Positions 33,860-45,451 of a stretch of 64,000 nt of DNA are shown here, in pieces; position 1 is the stretch's first letter; every line of letters begins with the position of its first letter. The DNA is taken from contig NC_045427.1 in the NCBI RefSeq assembly GCF_902635505.1, positions 515,491,665 through 515,555,664 of the forward strand, given 5' to 3'. This DNA is from Sarcophilus harrisii. Its lineage: Eukaryota; Chordata; Mammalia; Dasyuromorphia; Dasyuridae. Under the pieces are notes generated by a model. That model was not told the DNA's origin, did no database searches, and worked only from the letters and a program-made list of their open reading frames with translations. The position numbers were made by a program, and so were the translations under genes.

Positions 33860-34335
33860 AAGATGTGAGTTTGAATCCTGCTTCACACACTTAATAATTG
33901 TGTAATCTTGGGTTGGATTACCTAAACATTTTCTGCTTTATTTTCACCACCTATAAAATGAGGGCAAACCTTGTAAACTTAATGTAAGAATAATTTTAAT
34001 AATAATTATATATATAATTTATATAATAATTTATTATTATATTATTATTTAATTAAATTTAAATAATTTTAAATTTAATTAATAATATTATTAACTATTA
34101 TTTAATTATATAATAATTTATATGTAATTTATATAATAATAATAATTTTAATGTAAGAATAATTTTAACCCTGGGTAGCTCCATAATCTCCCTTATAGCC
34201 TCAGTTTCCTCATCTATAAAATAGACATGTTAATAATGCTTGCCTCACTGGGTTGTTGTAAATATCAAAATTGGAAATATAAAGAGTTTTGGAAAACTTA
34301 AAGCACTATATAAATGTTAGCTATGATCATTATCA
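33860..34335 (+). mobile_element. THER1/MIR-type sequence around an AT-rich insertion
   Basis: 33860-33970 holds a MIR-like stretch (GTGTAATCTTGGGTTGG). 34190-34335 holds GCCTCAGTTTCCTCATCTAT, CTGGGTTGTTGTAAATATC and AAAGCACTATATAAATG. Between them lies the AT palindrome described separately. Confidence 0.65.
33979..34168. repeat. AT-rich palindrome bounded by 21-bp direct repeats
   Basis: TTAATGTAAGAATAATTTTA at 33979 recurs at 34148. In between, the only bases are A and T apart from a C near 34095 and a G near 34124. There is a near-perfect palindrome centred near 34065 (AATTAAATTTAAAT and its complement at 34051-34080, with weaker arms further out). Confidence 0.85.
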
Positions 34336-34689
34336 GAATCCTTAGACTGACATTGTGTTGTCTCATTTCTTTTTGGAGTAGTCTACCCTTACTCCCAATT
34401 ACACAGCACCACCTGCTGTTCTTTACATAGAAGCTGGGTCTCGCTTCAGATTTCAGGTGTCTTAAGATATTTTTGCCCTTCAGTATTGAAATGGGAAATT
34501 CAAGGTGTCTGAGATTTCGGCGTTTGATTTTTGTTTTTGTTTTTTTTAACAATTTAAATGAAGACATTGAAGTGAGTTGATTATACTTCAGAATGACACA
34601 AAACTGGAAATATCCTACCATTTCAGGATTTTGAATGGGTAGAATATTGGCCCAATGCTCCCAAGAAACATTTTAATAATAGAGTCAAA

Positions 34690-36195
34690 TGCCTCTCATT
34701 TCAAAGAATCAATCACACAGCTATCCAGTGGGAAAGTTGGGTTTAGAAAATAGTTCCTGTGAGAAGACCTGAGGAAGTGAAGTGAGCAGAAACAAGAAAA
34801 CAAAGCAGTCAGCCAATCAGTCAACAAACCTTTTTTTTTAAGTGTGATTATGTGCCAAGGGCTGGACCACAAAAATGTAAATGAAAAGAAAAACAACAAT
34901 AAAAACAAAAAAGAACTCCTAAAAACTATTTAATTATAATGACTTATCTTTGACCCATAGAGGAAAAAAGAAAATGTACCTCTTTCCCTTCTTTGCAAAG
35001 GTGAAGGATTCTGGGAGTGGAATACTTAGTGTCAGACTCAGTTGATGTGTGGTTAAGAATTGCTGATTTACTTTTTCTTCATTTTTTTTTGTTTCAAGAA
35101 TCGCTCATTGTATAGTGGAAGGAGAGAGTGTATTCAGAAATAAAGGTGATGTGAAAAAAATTTATATCAATAACTCTTCTTTAAAGGAAAAGATAGGTAC
35201 TTTGTGTTAATATGGAAGAAAAAAGAGCCCAGACCAAGAGAAATGAGAATAAAGCAAACCCCTTTAAGCTCACTCTCCAAACCCCCATTCACATTATCAG
35301 ATCAGATCCCTAGAGGACAGATAATGGACTATTCCTCTCCTCCAGATTCTAAGGGTAAGCCTGAGGGCTTCTGGTTTCTAATACAATCAGTTACTAGTCC
35401 CATCTGGTTTACTATTCCCAATATCAATTAACCAGTTTGACGTTTCTCCAGTATCAATCAACTGGTTGACATCAATTAGCTTTTGCAAAAAGGAATTTAC
35501 AGGGATTTAGCAAAGACGAAAGTTTAAAAAAAAAAATCCTCCCAAACCAGTGGGTGTGCTCCCCCTTCTGTACACATTAGGTCTCTGAGGAGAGTAGACT
35601 CAAACTTAAAACATGAATGTGTATAGGTAGGATGCACACATTGTAGAAAGTACAAAATAGGTACATGCACAAAAATATACATATAGGATGATGTGGGGAC
35701 AGGAAGTATATCAAGACTCCTGACCCCAGGAATATCTCCACCAAGTTAGCTCCTGGGCAAGATATTGCCAGTGACTGTGTCATTTTCCTTGTTCACTGTG
35801 AGTGGGTCCTTGAAAGATAAGAAGTCAGTTGACAGATCAATCTTTTGCTGGGTTGAGGCAAACTAGTCACTCATCAGGACTAGATCCCCACCAGAATCAG
35901 CTGCACTTATATTCACTTAGTGGTCTCTGCTACTGACTTGTTGCTGAAGGACCCCCCGATAAACCTTCTTTGGACCTTTGGAAGCTCACAAGATCATACC
36001 TGATGGATTCTATTTCCTGATCATAAGAAACACTAGAAACAAAAGAACCAGAGGGGCTATGTATTTGTAGACATTCAGCAGCTTGATGGAAGATAGGGCA
36101 GTCTATCCCGATCCAGTGGATCAATTTATAATTTCTCCAAGTGTTTCTCCCAGTATGAATGGCACCAGTTCCAAAATGCATGACTCGATGCACAA
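34690..36195. other. Mostly unassigned sequence
   Basis: A mammal-wide repeat trace lies near 34815-34900 (TTATGTGCCAAGGGC). The stretch 35190-36195 is free of SINEs that I recognise and could be an old, unrecognised element or unique DNA. No gene. Confidence 0.4.
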
Positions 36196-36199
36196 CAGA

Positions 36200-36460
36200 T
36201 ACAAGATGAGGAATCCAGAGCTCTGGACCTCGGGAAGATGTGAGTTTAAATCTGGTCTCAGATACTTACTAGTTGTGTAACTGGGTAAGTCATATAACTT
36301 CTCTCTTCCTCAGTTTCCTAATCTATAAATCTATAAAAAATGATAAAAATAGCACCTACCCCCTAGGGTCTTTGTGAGGAACAAATGAGGTAATATTTGT
36401 AAAATGTTTTTAAAACTTTAAAGTGCTCTGTAAACATATTAGTGATCATTGTTGTCATTA
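36200..36460 (+). mobile_element. THER1/MIR-type SINE
   Basis: CTCGGGAAGATGTGAGTTTA, CTAGTTGTGTAACTGGG, CTCAGTTTCCTAATCTATA, TAGGGTCTTTGTGAGGAACA, AAAGTGCTCTGTAAAC. Confidence 0.85.
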
Positions 36461-36714
36461 TAAGAACCTTGAAAAAGTCCAAGCCTTACCAGAATGCTGT
36501 GTGACCTTCCACTGGGCATCCCAGTGGACCTGATCTCCTTCCGTGCTGACTGCCCCTCACAGTGTGAGCACTTCCCCTCAGGAAAGCTTGCTTGATTTAT
36601 TTTCTTACTGCTGGTTCCCTTTGGCCATGTGTTTGTTGGTCTTGTAGTGCTCCCCTCAGTCCCTACAATCCCCAGCCTCAATCAACCTATATTAAGACAT
36701 AGAAGCAGAAAGAG

Positions 36715-36865
36715 ATGAGAGATTTAGAGTCAGAAAAATGCCCAAAGGCCGTCTAGTGCATCCCCTTTTATTTTACAAGAGAGATCAAGCCACTTGTCCA
36801 AGGTTACACAAATCCTGGTCTTCTAACTCCAAATCTAACACTGTCGATTTTACCACAATGACTCC
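36715..36865 (-). mobile_element. MIR-type SINE
   Basis: CACTTGTCCAAGGTTACACA, TGGTCTTCTAACTCCAAATC. Confidence 0.75.
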
Positions 36866-36869
36866 TTCC

Positions 36870-37145
36870 CACTTAGAGATAGCTAATGTACAGAGAGTCT
36901 CATAGATCTGTTACCTAACGAATTATTTCTCAGTCCAGGGGTGGGAGGGGGAGGTCAGGCCAGCCAGGGCAAGAGGCTCTATTGGAAGGCACAGTGGGGT
37001 GGGAAGAAGGGAGCTCAAGACTTGAGCCATGTGATAACCCAACGCACCCTAGGTGTACATCCTGGATTGGCTGGCCGGCTTTCACTCTCCAGCTATCATA
37101 GAGAGGCAGAGTTGTGGTAGTCTAAGTCAAGGCCCCAGTGGACAG
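36870..37145. other. Short repeat-poor stretch
   Basis: Moderately GC-rich (GGGTGGGAGGGGGAGG near 36940). No gene or repeat recognised. Confidence 0.4.
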
Positions 37146-37149
37146 TGAT

Positions 37150-37460
37150 TATAGCTGATGTGGGTTCAACCCTTTAAAGATTACAAAGAGCTTTACATAC
37201 AAATTACATTTTATCCTCACAATAACTTACCAGAGCTAAGGCCTGGACTTTTTAAAGGTTCTTATAATAACAATGATTGCTAATATACTTACATAGCACT
37301 TTAAGGTTTTAAAAACATTTTACAAATGTCATCTTACTGTTTCTCACAAAGACACTAGGATTTAGATGCTATTTCCATTTTTTAGAAGGGAAAACTAAGG
37401 CCCCCAGATCACATGTCTCACTCAAGATGGAGAACTCAAACCATTGCCACACTGCCTTCT
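37150..37460 (-). mobile_element. Two inverted THER1/MIR SINE pieces
   Basis: AACCCTTTAAAGATTACAAA in the first. The second has ACATAGCACTTTAAGGTTTT, CTCACAAAGACACTAGGAT and AGAAGGGAAAACTAAGGCC. Confidence 0.75.
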
Positions 37461-37759
37461 CAACAAGAGCCTCAGCTCTCTGATCTCTGGGCTATGAGCC
37501 AATGGAAAAGTAGAAGCCCTTTCCTTTGTCAAAAATAAAACAACAACAACAAACAATCCTTAGAAAAGCTCCAAGAGCCCACACATTTAAGAAACTCTGC
37601 ACATATGATGCTGTTGTATTCAGAAGCACTTTGGGGGCTTTCCAGGAAGCTAAATTGCCAACACCTGGCTTTTATAACCTCGCTGTGAGAGGAAGACACA
37701 ATTTTATTTCACATAACAATCACATTTTGTATTTAAGAGGAGTTTTCAACCTTTCTTGG

Positions 37760-37945
37760 TTAAAGAATCATAGACTGAGTGCTAGAAAAGACCTTGGAGG
37801 TTCTCTAGCCTAAAGCTCTCACTTTACAGATAAAGAAAACAGCCATCCAGGGAGATTAAATGATATAAGTAGTCAGGGGCAGAGATGAAATTTGAACTCA
37901 AGTCTTTTGACTTCAAACCCAGCACTCTTTCCACCATGTCATTCT
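37760..37945 (-). mobile_element. MIR-type SINE
   Basis: CTAGAAAAGACCTTGGAGG, ACTTTACAGATAAAGAAAAC, AAATTTGAACTCAAGTC, CAGCACTCTTTCCACCATG. Confidence 0.8.
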
Positions 37946-38154
37946 CCTCACTATATGTTAGGTCCATTAAATTTTCACTTTCACCGTAACTCTGTGAGAA
38001 AAATGAGACAGAGTGGAAGTTCTTTAAGAACAGGGACTTTGTGGCATTCATTCAAGGCAATTCAGTACCACCAAGTTTAATTGAGCAGCTACTATGGTTT
38101 CCTGTTTTTCTTAATGACAGCTCACATATGAGAAGCAGAATCAAAAGAATCATG

Positions 38155-38275
38155 GAGAATATTCAATTGTGAGCTCTTTGAGAGCAAGAACTGTCTTTTA
38201 GCTTTCTTTGTATCCTCAGTGTTTCCCATAGTGCCTGGAACACCGTAGGTGATTAATAAGTATGGATTGATTATT
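38155..38275 (+). mobile_element. L2-type 3' terminus
   Basis: GTGAGCTCTTTGAGAGCAAG, TTTGTATCCTCAGTG, GTGCCTGGAACACCGTAGG. Confidence 0.8.
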
Positions 38276-38741
38276 TAGAAAAGGAGACGAGTCATCATGT
38301 AAATGGATTGAATAAGCATCCCTACTGTTTCACAAGTATATGTGATATATCCAACAATACAAAGGCCTCAAAGTGCATTGTGTGTATTGTCTGGATCCTC
38401 TATGAAGTATGTATGGGAAAATCTAGACAAAAATTGCATAAATGAAAAAGCGTGGATGAATTAAGATCTGGGCTAGTGAAAGTGTGCTATTATGACTGAG
38501 ACCATGGATCCATCAATAGACTGATACGCTCCCAGTGCCCAGAATAATGTTCTGTAAGCTAATTATTCATTTTATCAGACCTGGTCTTTCTTACACCAAC
38601 ACACATCCTATCCCATCTGTAACTACAAAGATTGTCTTCAGGAATTTTTGAGCCAAAACCTATGATCCCACAAGTGATCTAACTTAGCTAGACTGTTCCT
38701 TGAACAATATCATCCATCACTGATCCTATATTCAAGCTGTA

Positions 38742-39060
38742 CTGGCAGCAACTAATGGCATAGTGGATAGAATGTTGGATTTGGTATCAGGAGAACCTGA
38801 GTTTAAATTCTGCCTCAGGTAGATACTAACTGGGTGATCCTAGCCAAGTCACTTAATCTATCTCTCAAATCGAAAAACTCTTTTCCCCTGTGGCCTCTCT
38901 TTCTGGGTTTCTCTCTGAACCTCTATATTAAGGAGGAGATCTAGACCAACAATATCTTTATTACTCTCCAGGCTGCACTCCTGAATCTCTACAGGTCTTT
39001 TGTACTTCTCCCACCCTTTAGCACTGTTCCTGACATGTAATAAGTGTTTAATAAATGCTG
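38742..39060 (+). mobile_element. tRNA-derived SINE followed by L2-like end
   Basis: CTAATGGCATAGTGGATAGA, TATCAGGAGAACCTGAG, CTGGGTGATCCTAGCCAAGT. Then 38990-39060 has TAAGTGTTTAATAAATGCTGG. Confidence 0.75.
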
Positions 39061-39069
39061 GTTGGCTGA

Positions 39070-39500
39070 CAATCTTTCTGAATCTGTTTTCTCATCTGGA
39101 AAATGGGAATAATAGTATTTAGCTCACATAGTTATTATGGGAATTAAATGAGGTAAGCTAAGAAAAGCACTATATACTAAAAAGAAAAAAAAAAGCATGT
39201 TAGTTATTCTTATTCTCAGCTTGTTAGCACCTAACGGTGCTTATATTCCAATAATAGTATATTAAAAAACCCAGAGTCAGCTCAATACCTCAATAGATCT
39301 TCATAGTAGGTCCACCACATAATAGGTACTTAATAAATGTTTGTTCAAATGTTTAGTTCCCATCATCCTTCATAGGTCAAGGAAACTGAGTTCTGAGAAG
39401 GCTAAACAGCTTTCTCAAGGTCTCACAGAAAGTGAATTATAGGAGGTAGGGCTGGATACAAAGTATTCTCGAGCCAATCCAAGGTTCTTTGCCTTTCAGG
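39070..39500. mobile_element. THER1 SINE (+), L2 end (+) and MIR (-)
   Basis: 39070-39220 has GAATCTGTTTTCTCATCTGG. 39300-39350 has ATAGGTACTTAATAAATG. 39360-39500 has AAGGAAACTGAGTTCTGAG and TCTCAAGGTCTCACAG in reverse orientation. Confidence 0.7.
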
Positions 39501-40052
39501 AGATCTTAAAATGGGGTCTGCTTGCATTATTTTTTTTTAACTTTTTTTACTATTATTGATTTCTTTTGTAATTGTGTGTGTATGTGTCTGTGTCTGTGTG
39601 TAGAATTATAATTATAGGACTTTTATTCATTTATTTTCTTTCATTTAAAAACATTCTTCTTAGAAGGGTTTTACAGGCATTTAAGATTATTACAGAGATC
39701 CATGACACACAGAAGTTAAGAACATCTCCCCAGGATCATGCTGCCTAATAATTCTACTCTCTCCTTCAGATAGGAGAGAGCAAAGTTCAAGTAACCAGAC
39801 TGACACCTTGCCCACTTTAGCCTGATTTGGGGCATGACATAGTAGGACTAAAAATTTTGGCTTCATGAACTCTGAGATCACTCAGGAATGAAACTGGTCA
39901 AAATCCAGAACTAGAAAAGAAGGGAAAGGAGCAGATTCCAGGCTGGAGCCCCAGCAACAATGTGAAATTGGCTTTCAATGCCTCCTCTTTCCCACCCTGA
40001 CTTTTTGCTCCTATATATCACACGATGCTGATGAAAAGAGATTTAGAAGCCA

Positions 40053-40059
40053 AGAGAGA

Positions 40060-40129
<70 letters not shown>
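40053..40129. repeat. (GA)n microsatellite
   Basis: Nearly pure AG dinucleotide run of about 75 bp. Confidence 0.95.
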
Positions 40130-40132
<3 letters not shown>

Positions 40133-40159
40133 CAATGAGAAGATAAATCTTGAAGGATA

Positions 40160-40340
40160 AAGTCATGGGAACATGGGATTTTAAACTGGAAAAAAAGAAA
40201 GGTCTCTTCTATCTGGTAGAACCTACTCCCTTTTTTACAGAAGAAACTTTCCCAGAAAGGGAAATAACTTGCATAAAACAGAGGTAGTAAGTAGCAGAGT
40301 TTGAATTTCTTTTATTTTGCATCCAGTGTCTTTTCTGCTA
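40160..40340 (-). mobile_element. MIR-type SINE
   Basis: TTTTTACAGAAGAAACTTTC, AACTTGCATAAAACAGAGGT, CAGAGTTTGAATTTC. Confidence 0.65.
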
Positions 40341-40589
40341 GAAGTCTGAACTGAACCTAAAAGATGGGTAAAATTTGGACAGAAGGAGATGGAAACGGAG
40401 GGCATTCCGCCTCTGTGGAAGGACATGAGTGGCAAAGGCCTGGCCTGGAGGGTGGTAATGAAGCCAGCTGGACTGCAAGGGTAGAAGTGATTGGGGGACC
40501 CAAATTTGGCCAATGAAGCATATATATGGCATATATTTTAGCTGTTCATGTGCATACACAAATACAGACAAGTCAAACCTTTAAGGGGC

Positions 40590-40860
40590 ATAAATGGCCT
40601 TTGGACAGAGAGCAATCACTTCTCACCCACTCGGAGTCAAGGTTAACCAGCTCTCTTTGATTTGTTGACAGAAGAAAAAAGTCACCAATTTTTCATGACC
40701 CTCTGCAGGAAACAGAATGCCTCAGGATGTCAACAGTTTCCAAGCAACAAAGGCAAACCAAATATACAGTCACCTCACCCTGAAAGATATTTCCTTTGTA
40801 AACATAGCAGTAGGGGGAAGGGATAAGTTAAGTAGGAGCAAATACTTTATCGTAGGAAAA
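40590..40860. other. Repeat-poor stretch with an X-box-like motif
   Basis: GTTTCCAAGCAAC near 40736 resembles an RFX X-box with one mismatch. No repeat or gene recognised. Confidence 0.25.
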
Positions 40861-40899
40861 GAGAAAGAAATAGGCATTTATTAAGCCCCTACCATGTGC

Positions 40900-41671
40900 C
40901 AGCAGTTTTTGTTGTTGTGTATTTTTTTTTCTTTAGCATGGAATATCTAGAGCAACTTATTGAAGTCAGTCTCAAACAAAATCTATAATCAATGGAATTT
41001 CATTAAAAACCTTTCCAAACTTATCCTAGAGAAGCAAAAAAGCACCTGAATTCCAAAGTATTTGTAAAATTAAAATGGCAATATATCAGTAAATATAATG
41101 CACAAAAATTGTATGTTCCACCATCACACACATTCAATTAAGAAAGAAGATTAAATATTACAGGAAATTCTAAATATACAAGTCAACAGTAAGCTATCTA
41201 TATATGCTTTAATCAAATTTTACATATTTCACATTATGCAACAAAACATACCAAACAACAAAATTCCCCAAATTGTTTTATATCTCAAAGTCAATGCAAC
41301 AACATCAACTTTTGTCATAATACAATAATGCTCATTAGGGATGGTTATTGCCAGTTCGTTAAAGCTTCCATCCAAGTCACAGAAATTCATAAAAGACTGA
41401 CTTTAGTGAATATTGATGGTTTCTTATTAAAGACTCAAATGGTTTATTTAAAAAAACATTTCATAGAATCTACAAAGTTTGTTACAGATGAAGTCTACAG
41501 AAACAAATCTACAAAGATCATTATTATAGATAAAGATCACATGGGAATGAAAATGGAGTCTTTTAGGTATCTGTGTTTATTGTGCAACATCATTCAAAAT
41601 AGGTACAAAAGAGTTTAAATTCTCATACCAATCCCAAATATATACATATCCTGTACAAAAAAAAAAAAATC
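40900..41671. other. AT-rich SINE-free block between a T-run and an A-run
   Basis: Starts after a T-rich run (40920-40931) and ends with 13 A at about 41659-41671. A 96-codon frame at 41328-41618 (+) has no domain that I recognise. It could be a retrocopied 3' UTR or unique AT-rich DNA. I could not find a target duplication or a poly(A) signal close to the A-run. Confidence 0.35.
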
Positions 41672-41689
41672 TCTCTCCAGGCAGAAATT

Positions 41690-41875
41690 TACAAACATGA
41701 CCTCATTTTTTTCTCACAATTCATTATTCCTATCATAAAATTAAGGAACCTGAGGCAGACAGAAGGTAAGTAACTTGCTTAGTGAGGATCACAAAGCTAG
41801 GAAATGGTTGAGGTTAGATATGAACTCAGGTTTTTCTGATCCAGTGCTTTATTCCCTGTTCCACTTTGTCACCTG
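41690..41875 (-). mobile_element. MIR/THER1-type SINE
   Basis: GGAACCTGAGGCAGACAGAA, GTAAGTAACTTGCTTAG, ATGAACTCAGGTTTTTCTG, CACTTTGTCACCTG. Confidence 0.8.
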
Positions 41876-42064
41876 TGTCCATGAAATCACTATAAAGACT
41901 GTAGGATGTTATAATGGTATAAAAGATTATCATTTATTTCAGTGTGAATTATGGAATGGAATGGAATGAGTATTGAACTTAGAGTGAGGAGACTTGGGTC
42001 GAATTTCTAATTCTGTTACTTAGCATCTATATATTTGTGGACAAGCAACATTTAATCCAATCCA

Positions 42065-42640
42065 ACAATTGGAAAGGATCTCAGAAGCTATGTCTTCCAA
42101 CCTCCTCACTACACAGATGATGAAACTGAGGCTTGATGAATTTGTGCCTTGTACAATATCCCATGGCTCATAAATGTTAGAGGTGGCTAGAAGATACAGT
42201 ACAAAGTGCTGGGTTTAGAGGCAGGAAAACCTGAGTTCAAATCCAGCCTCAGACACTCACTAGATGTGTAACCCTAATCAAGTCAGTCTGCCTTAATTTT
42301 TTCATCTGTTAAATTGGGATTATAATAGCACCAACCTCACAGGATTGCTGTGTGAGGATCAAATAAAATCAGTCCTGTAAAATATTTTGCAAACCTCAAT
42401 GTGCTATATAAGCTACTATTTTAGCAAACAGCTAGATGATACAATGGACAGAGAGCTGCTCTTCAGTGTTAGGAAGACTTGAGTTAGAATCCACCCTCAG
42501 AGTGACCTTGGATAAGTCACTCAATCTTTCTTTTTTTTTTCTACTTCCATTCATAGAAAATGAACTTCATCAATAATATTATGGAGGTAGATAAATGATC
42601 TCTAAATATCCTTCTAGCTCTAGATCTTATGACATGAACT
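42065..42640. mobile_element. SINE cluster: MIR (-) then two tRNA-derived SINEs (+)
   Basis: 42065-42175 (-) has GATGATGAAACTGAGGCTTG. 42181-42425 (+) has GAGGCAGGAAAACCTGAG, CACAGGATTGCTGTGTGAGG and AATATTTTGCAAACCTCAA. 42425-42640 (+) has GCTAGATGATACAATGGACA. Confidence 0.75.
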
Positions 42641-42706
42641 CAGAGCTTCTGACTCCAAGAACAGTTCTCCCCTATGATTGGGCACTTGATAAGTAAGAAA
42701 GAAAGA

Positions 42707-42892
42707 GGAAGGAAGGAAGGAAGGAAGGAAGGAAGGAAGGAAGGAAGGAAGGAAGGAAGGAAGGAAGGAAGGAAGGAAGGAAGGAAGGAAGGAAGGGAGG
42801 GAGGGAGGGAGGGAGGAAGGGAAGAAGGGAGGGAGGGAGGGAGGGAAGGAGGGAGGAAGAGAGGGAGGGAAGGAGGGAAAAAGGAAGGAAGG
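42707..42892. repeat. (GGAA)n/(GGGA)n microsatellite
   Basis: About 22 uninterrupted GGAA units (to about 42795), then mixed GGGA/GGAA units. Frames on both strands (Lys-Glu-Gly-Arg and Pro-Ser-Phe-Leu repeats) are by-products. Confidence 0.97.
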
Positions 42893-42959
42893 AATACTGT
42901 GTTCCCTTGGCATATATTTCAGAGGATAAACTGACAGTGAAGAAGTCCTTTTAAATGAA

Positions 42960-43360
42960 ACACCTACATTTAAAACAAAAATGCAAAGAAAATTCTAACC
43001 AATGCTTAGTACAAGGATTGTTCTCAGAGTACTTTTCCTAGTTAAGTGCCAGCCTGACCCAGCTCAAACTGTCTCCTCTTTTTTATTTTAACATTCTCAC
43101 TGAATATCAATGGAAAATAAAGAATAAGTCAACCTAGATCTTCGCAATAAATGTCAAGTCTTGTTAGCAAAGTAAACCATGTGCTTAGCCCTGTCTTAAA
43201 AGAATCTTTGCCAAGTAAACAGAACAGAGGCTGCACTTGAAAGTAAATAGAGAGAAAAGTCACTAGGACAGAGACTTCAGCTAGAATGTAGCTCCATTTG
43301 GCAGAGAATAAGGAGTCTGTTTTCCTGAAAGTGGAGAAGGAAGTCTGATGCTTTTTCTAG
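42960..43360. other. Repeat-poor stretch
   Basis: No repeat or gene recognised. Contains AT-rich and A-tract sequence with balanced flanks; a minor candidate for conserved non-coding DNA. Confidence 0.25.
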
Positions 43361-43374
43361 AGTCAGAGAATGTC

Positions 43375-43515
43375 ACAGCTGGAAGGGATCTTAAAAGTTC
43401 ATCAGTCTAACCCCTACTTTTACAAATGAGATAACTTAGCTTAAAGAGGAGAAGGGACCTGCTGAAAACCACATAGCAAATTAATGGAAATAAAACCCAG
43501 AATTCCAAATACCTA
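43375..43515 (-). mobile_element. MIR-type SINE
   Basis: CACAGCTGGAAGGGATCTTA, CAGTCTAACCCCTACTTTTA, GAAAACCACATAGCAAA. Confidence 0.8.
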
Positions 43516-43519
43516 CTTC

Positions 43520-43960
43520 AGTTTTCCTTTCCCTACATTCTGCTCCTTCATCCCTCCTTAACAGTCATTTATTTTGGTAGACTGGCAAACCCCTGATTTT
43601 ACCCAAAGAAAGAAATGCGAAGATCTCATTCATATTGCAGTATTAGGAATAAACTCACTAAAAGATGAGAGGTCAGTTCTCTCTCAAGTTTTAAGTTTTG
43701 ATTAACATAGGTTTTTGGAGGGAAAATGGGGCTTACAGATAAGGAAGCAAAGTTATCCAGTCTATTAATGGCATCTGCAAGTTCTTTGTGGCTTTTGTAT
43801 TCTTCCTGTGGGATGAAATAAAGGCTATTCTGTTATCTACATATATGTAGATAAAAATGTTTCACTTGAGTTTCAGTTCAAAGGAGGCAAGGGCCTTTTT
43901 TTTTGTACAACTGTAGAGACCTAGTCATAAGCAATATTCTGATGTTCCCAGAGGAACAGG
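43520..43960. other. Unassigned sequence
   Basis: No gene or named repeat recognised. Confidence 0.4.
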
Positions 43961-43966
43961 GACAGC

Positions 43967-44205
43967 TTTAGGTGGTGAAGTGCATAGAGTAGCAAACCTG
44001 GAATCGGTAGAATCTGAGTTCAAATCTGGCCTCAGATATTTACTAGCTATGTGATCTTGGATAAGTCATTTAATCTTGTTTGCCTCAGTTTCTTCATCTT
44101 TAAAATGAGTTGAAGAGGGAAATGGCAAACCATTCTACTATCTTTGCCAAGAACATCCCAAATGGGGTCACAAAGTCAGACATAAGTGAAGGATAAAAAA
44201 GACAA
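43967..44205 (+). mobile_element. Mar1-like CORE-SINE
   Basis: GTGAAGTGCATAGAGTAGCA, GCTATGTGATCTTGGATAAG, GAAATGGCAAACCATTCTAC, TTTGCCAAGAACATCCCAAA, GGGGTCACAAAGTCAGAC. Confidence 0.9.
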
Positions 44206-44559
44206 CATCCAAAAGAGTTCTTGGGTGGAGAGTATGAATAAAAGAATGATTGTATAAAATCTCAAATTTTAACCTGTTCCCTATGAATTAAAATCTCAGT
44301 GTTCTAAGTTTACATAGATTCTATAAGTATTCTCTCTCCTAGGAATATCTGTATTAAAAAAAAAAAAAAACTACAGGAAGAAAATTATCTTTAATCCAAA
44401 GGAATGAATGATGAGTAGCAGACTTTTAGGAGTCAGTGGGTGATAGGTTTAGGGTAGGGATCCTTCCCATACCCCTCTCATATACTGCATAGGCAGCCTC
44501 TTAGCCTACCTATACATCATTTACTTTTCCTATATTTTACATTCAAAAAAATATATTTT

Positions 44560-45055
44560 TTGAGCTTAAGGACTGTCTTATTTTTGTCTTTGTATCTCTA
44601 GTACTCATCACAGTGAGCGGCACAAAGAAGATGACTAATAATTAATTGTTGGATGAATGTTATTGTTGAATCTATATCTAAGATGGACATGTCCGGTACC
44701 ATCCTTATTGCTATTGGATGACGAAACCAACAAACCAAGCTCCTTTGCTCTTTTCATGCTTACCACCTCCAAAAATTTATTTCTCTATGGCCTTATTAAA
44801 AACACTAGTTAGTATTTATATGGCACTTTAAGCTTAATATATGCTACCTCACTTGATCCTCCCACTAGTTCTATGAATTAAATGCTATTATCATCCCCAT
44901 TTTGCAGAAAAAGAAACTGAGGCTGAGAAGTTATGTGTCTTGCCTAGGGCCACACCCATTATCCAACTAGTAAGTACCTGAGGCTGGATTTATATCTAAT
45001 ACTTCTTGGCTTCAAGTCAAGTGCTCTATCCAGTACACCACCTCACTATCTCTCA
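44560..45055. mobile_element. L2-like end (+) and inverted THER1 SINE
   Basis: 44560-44665 has GCTTAAGGACTGTCTTATTT and CTTTGTATCTCTAGTAC. 44800-45055 (-) has AGAAACTGAGGCTGAGAAG, GTCTTGCCTAGGGCCACAC and CAAGTGCTCTATCCAGTAC. Confidence 0.8.
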
Positions 45056-45436
45056 ATCAAAAAGGTTAGGACTAGTCCCTGTAGAAAAACCCAATGAGTT
45101 TCAACATTTTGGCCAGAAAAACTATGCATACCAATTGTGCTAGTCTCTTTAAACCTCTTATCTAACAAAGAAATTCAGGTTCACCTTTGTGATTGTAAAT
45201 AAACTCAGAGTCATTAAAAAGAAGGAAAAATTCTTTCATATACTACTTAATTTTTTTAACATAAAATATATTTGAAGATCTAAAAAGTCAGTTGTGCAAA
45301 CTATATTACATGGGAGCTGAGAGCAAGTCAAACTTTTTTCCCACTTGACTGGGAGCTGTGGGTGCAAACATGTCCTAACTATAAGATCTTTAATCACTTT
45401 AATCACCGCAACCTAATTTATCATTCCAAAGACTTA

Positions 45437-45451
45437 CCACAGGAGGGCAGC
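45437..45451 (+). promoter_or_regulatory. CTCF-like motif
   Basis: CCACAGGAGGGCAGC fits the CTCF core (CCASYAGRKGGCR type) with minor deviations, in a repeat-poor stretch (45180-45650). Motif match only. Confidence 0.35.

Noticed and set aside
40053-40129. CRISPR-like or satellite array
   Set aside because: Simple GA dinucleotide run; no repeat-spacer structure appears anywhere in the window, and the genome is vertebrate.
41328-41618. 96-codon frame (+)
   Set aside because: No recognisable domain; sits in an AT-rich block of unknown origin, without Kozak or homology support.
42620-42934. Open frames with Lys-Glu-Gly-Arg or Pro-Ser-Phe-Leu repeats
   Set aside because: Translation of the (GGAA)n microsatellite.
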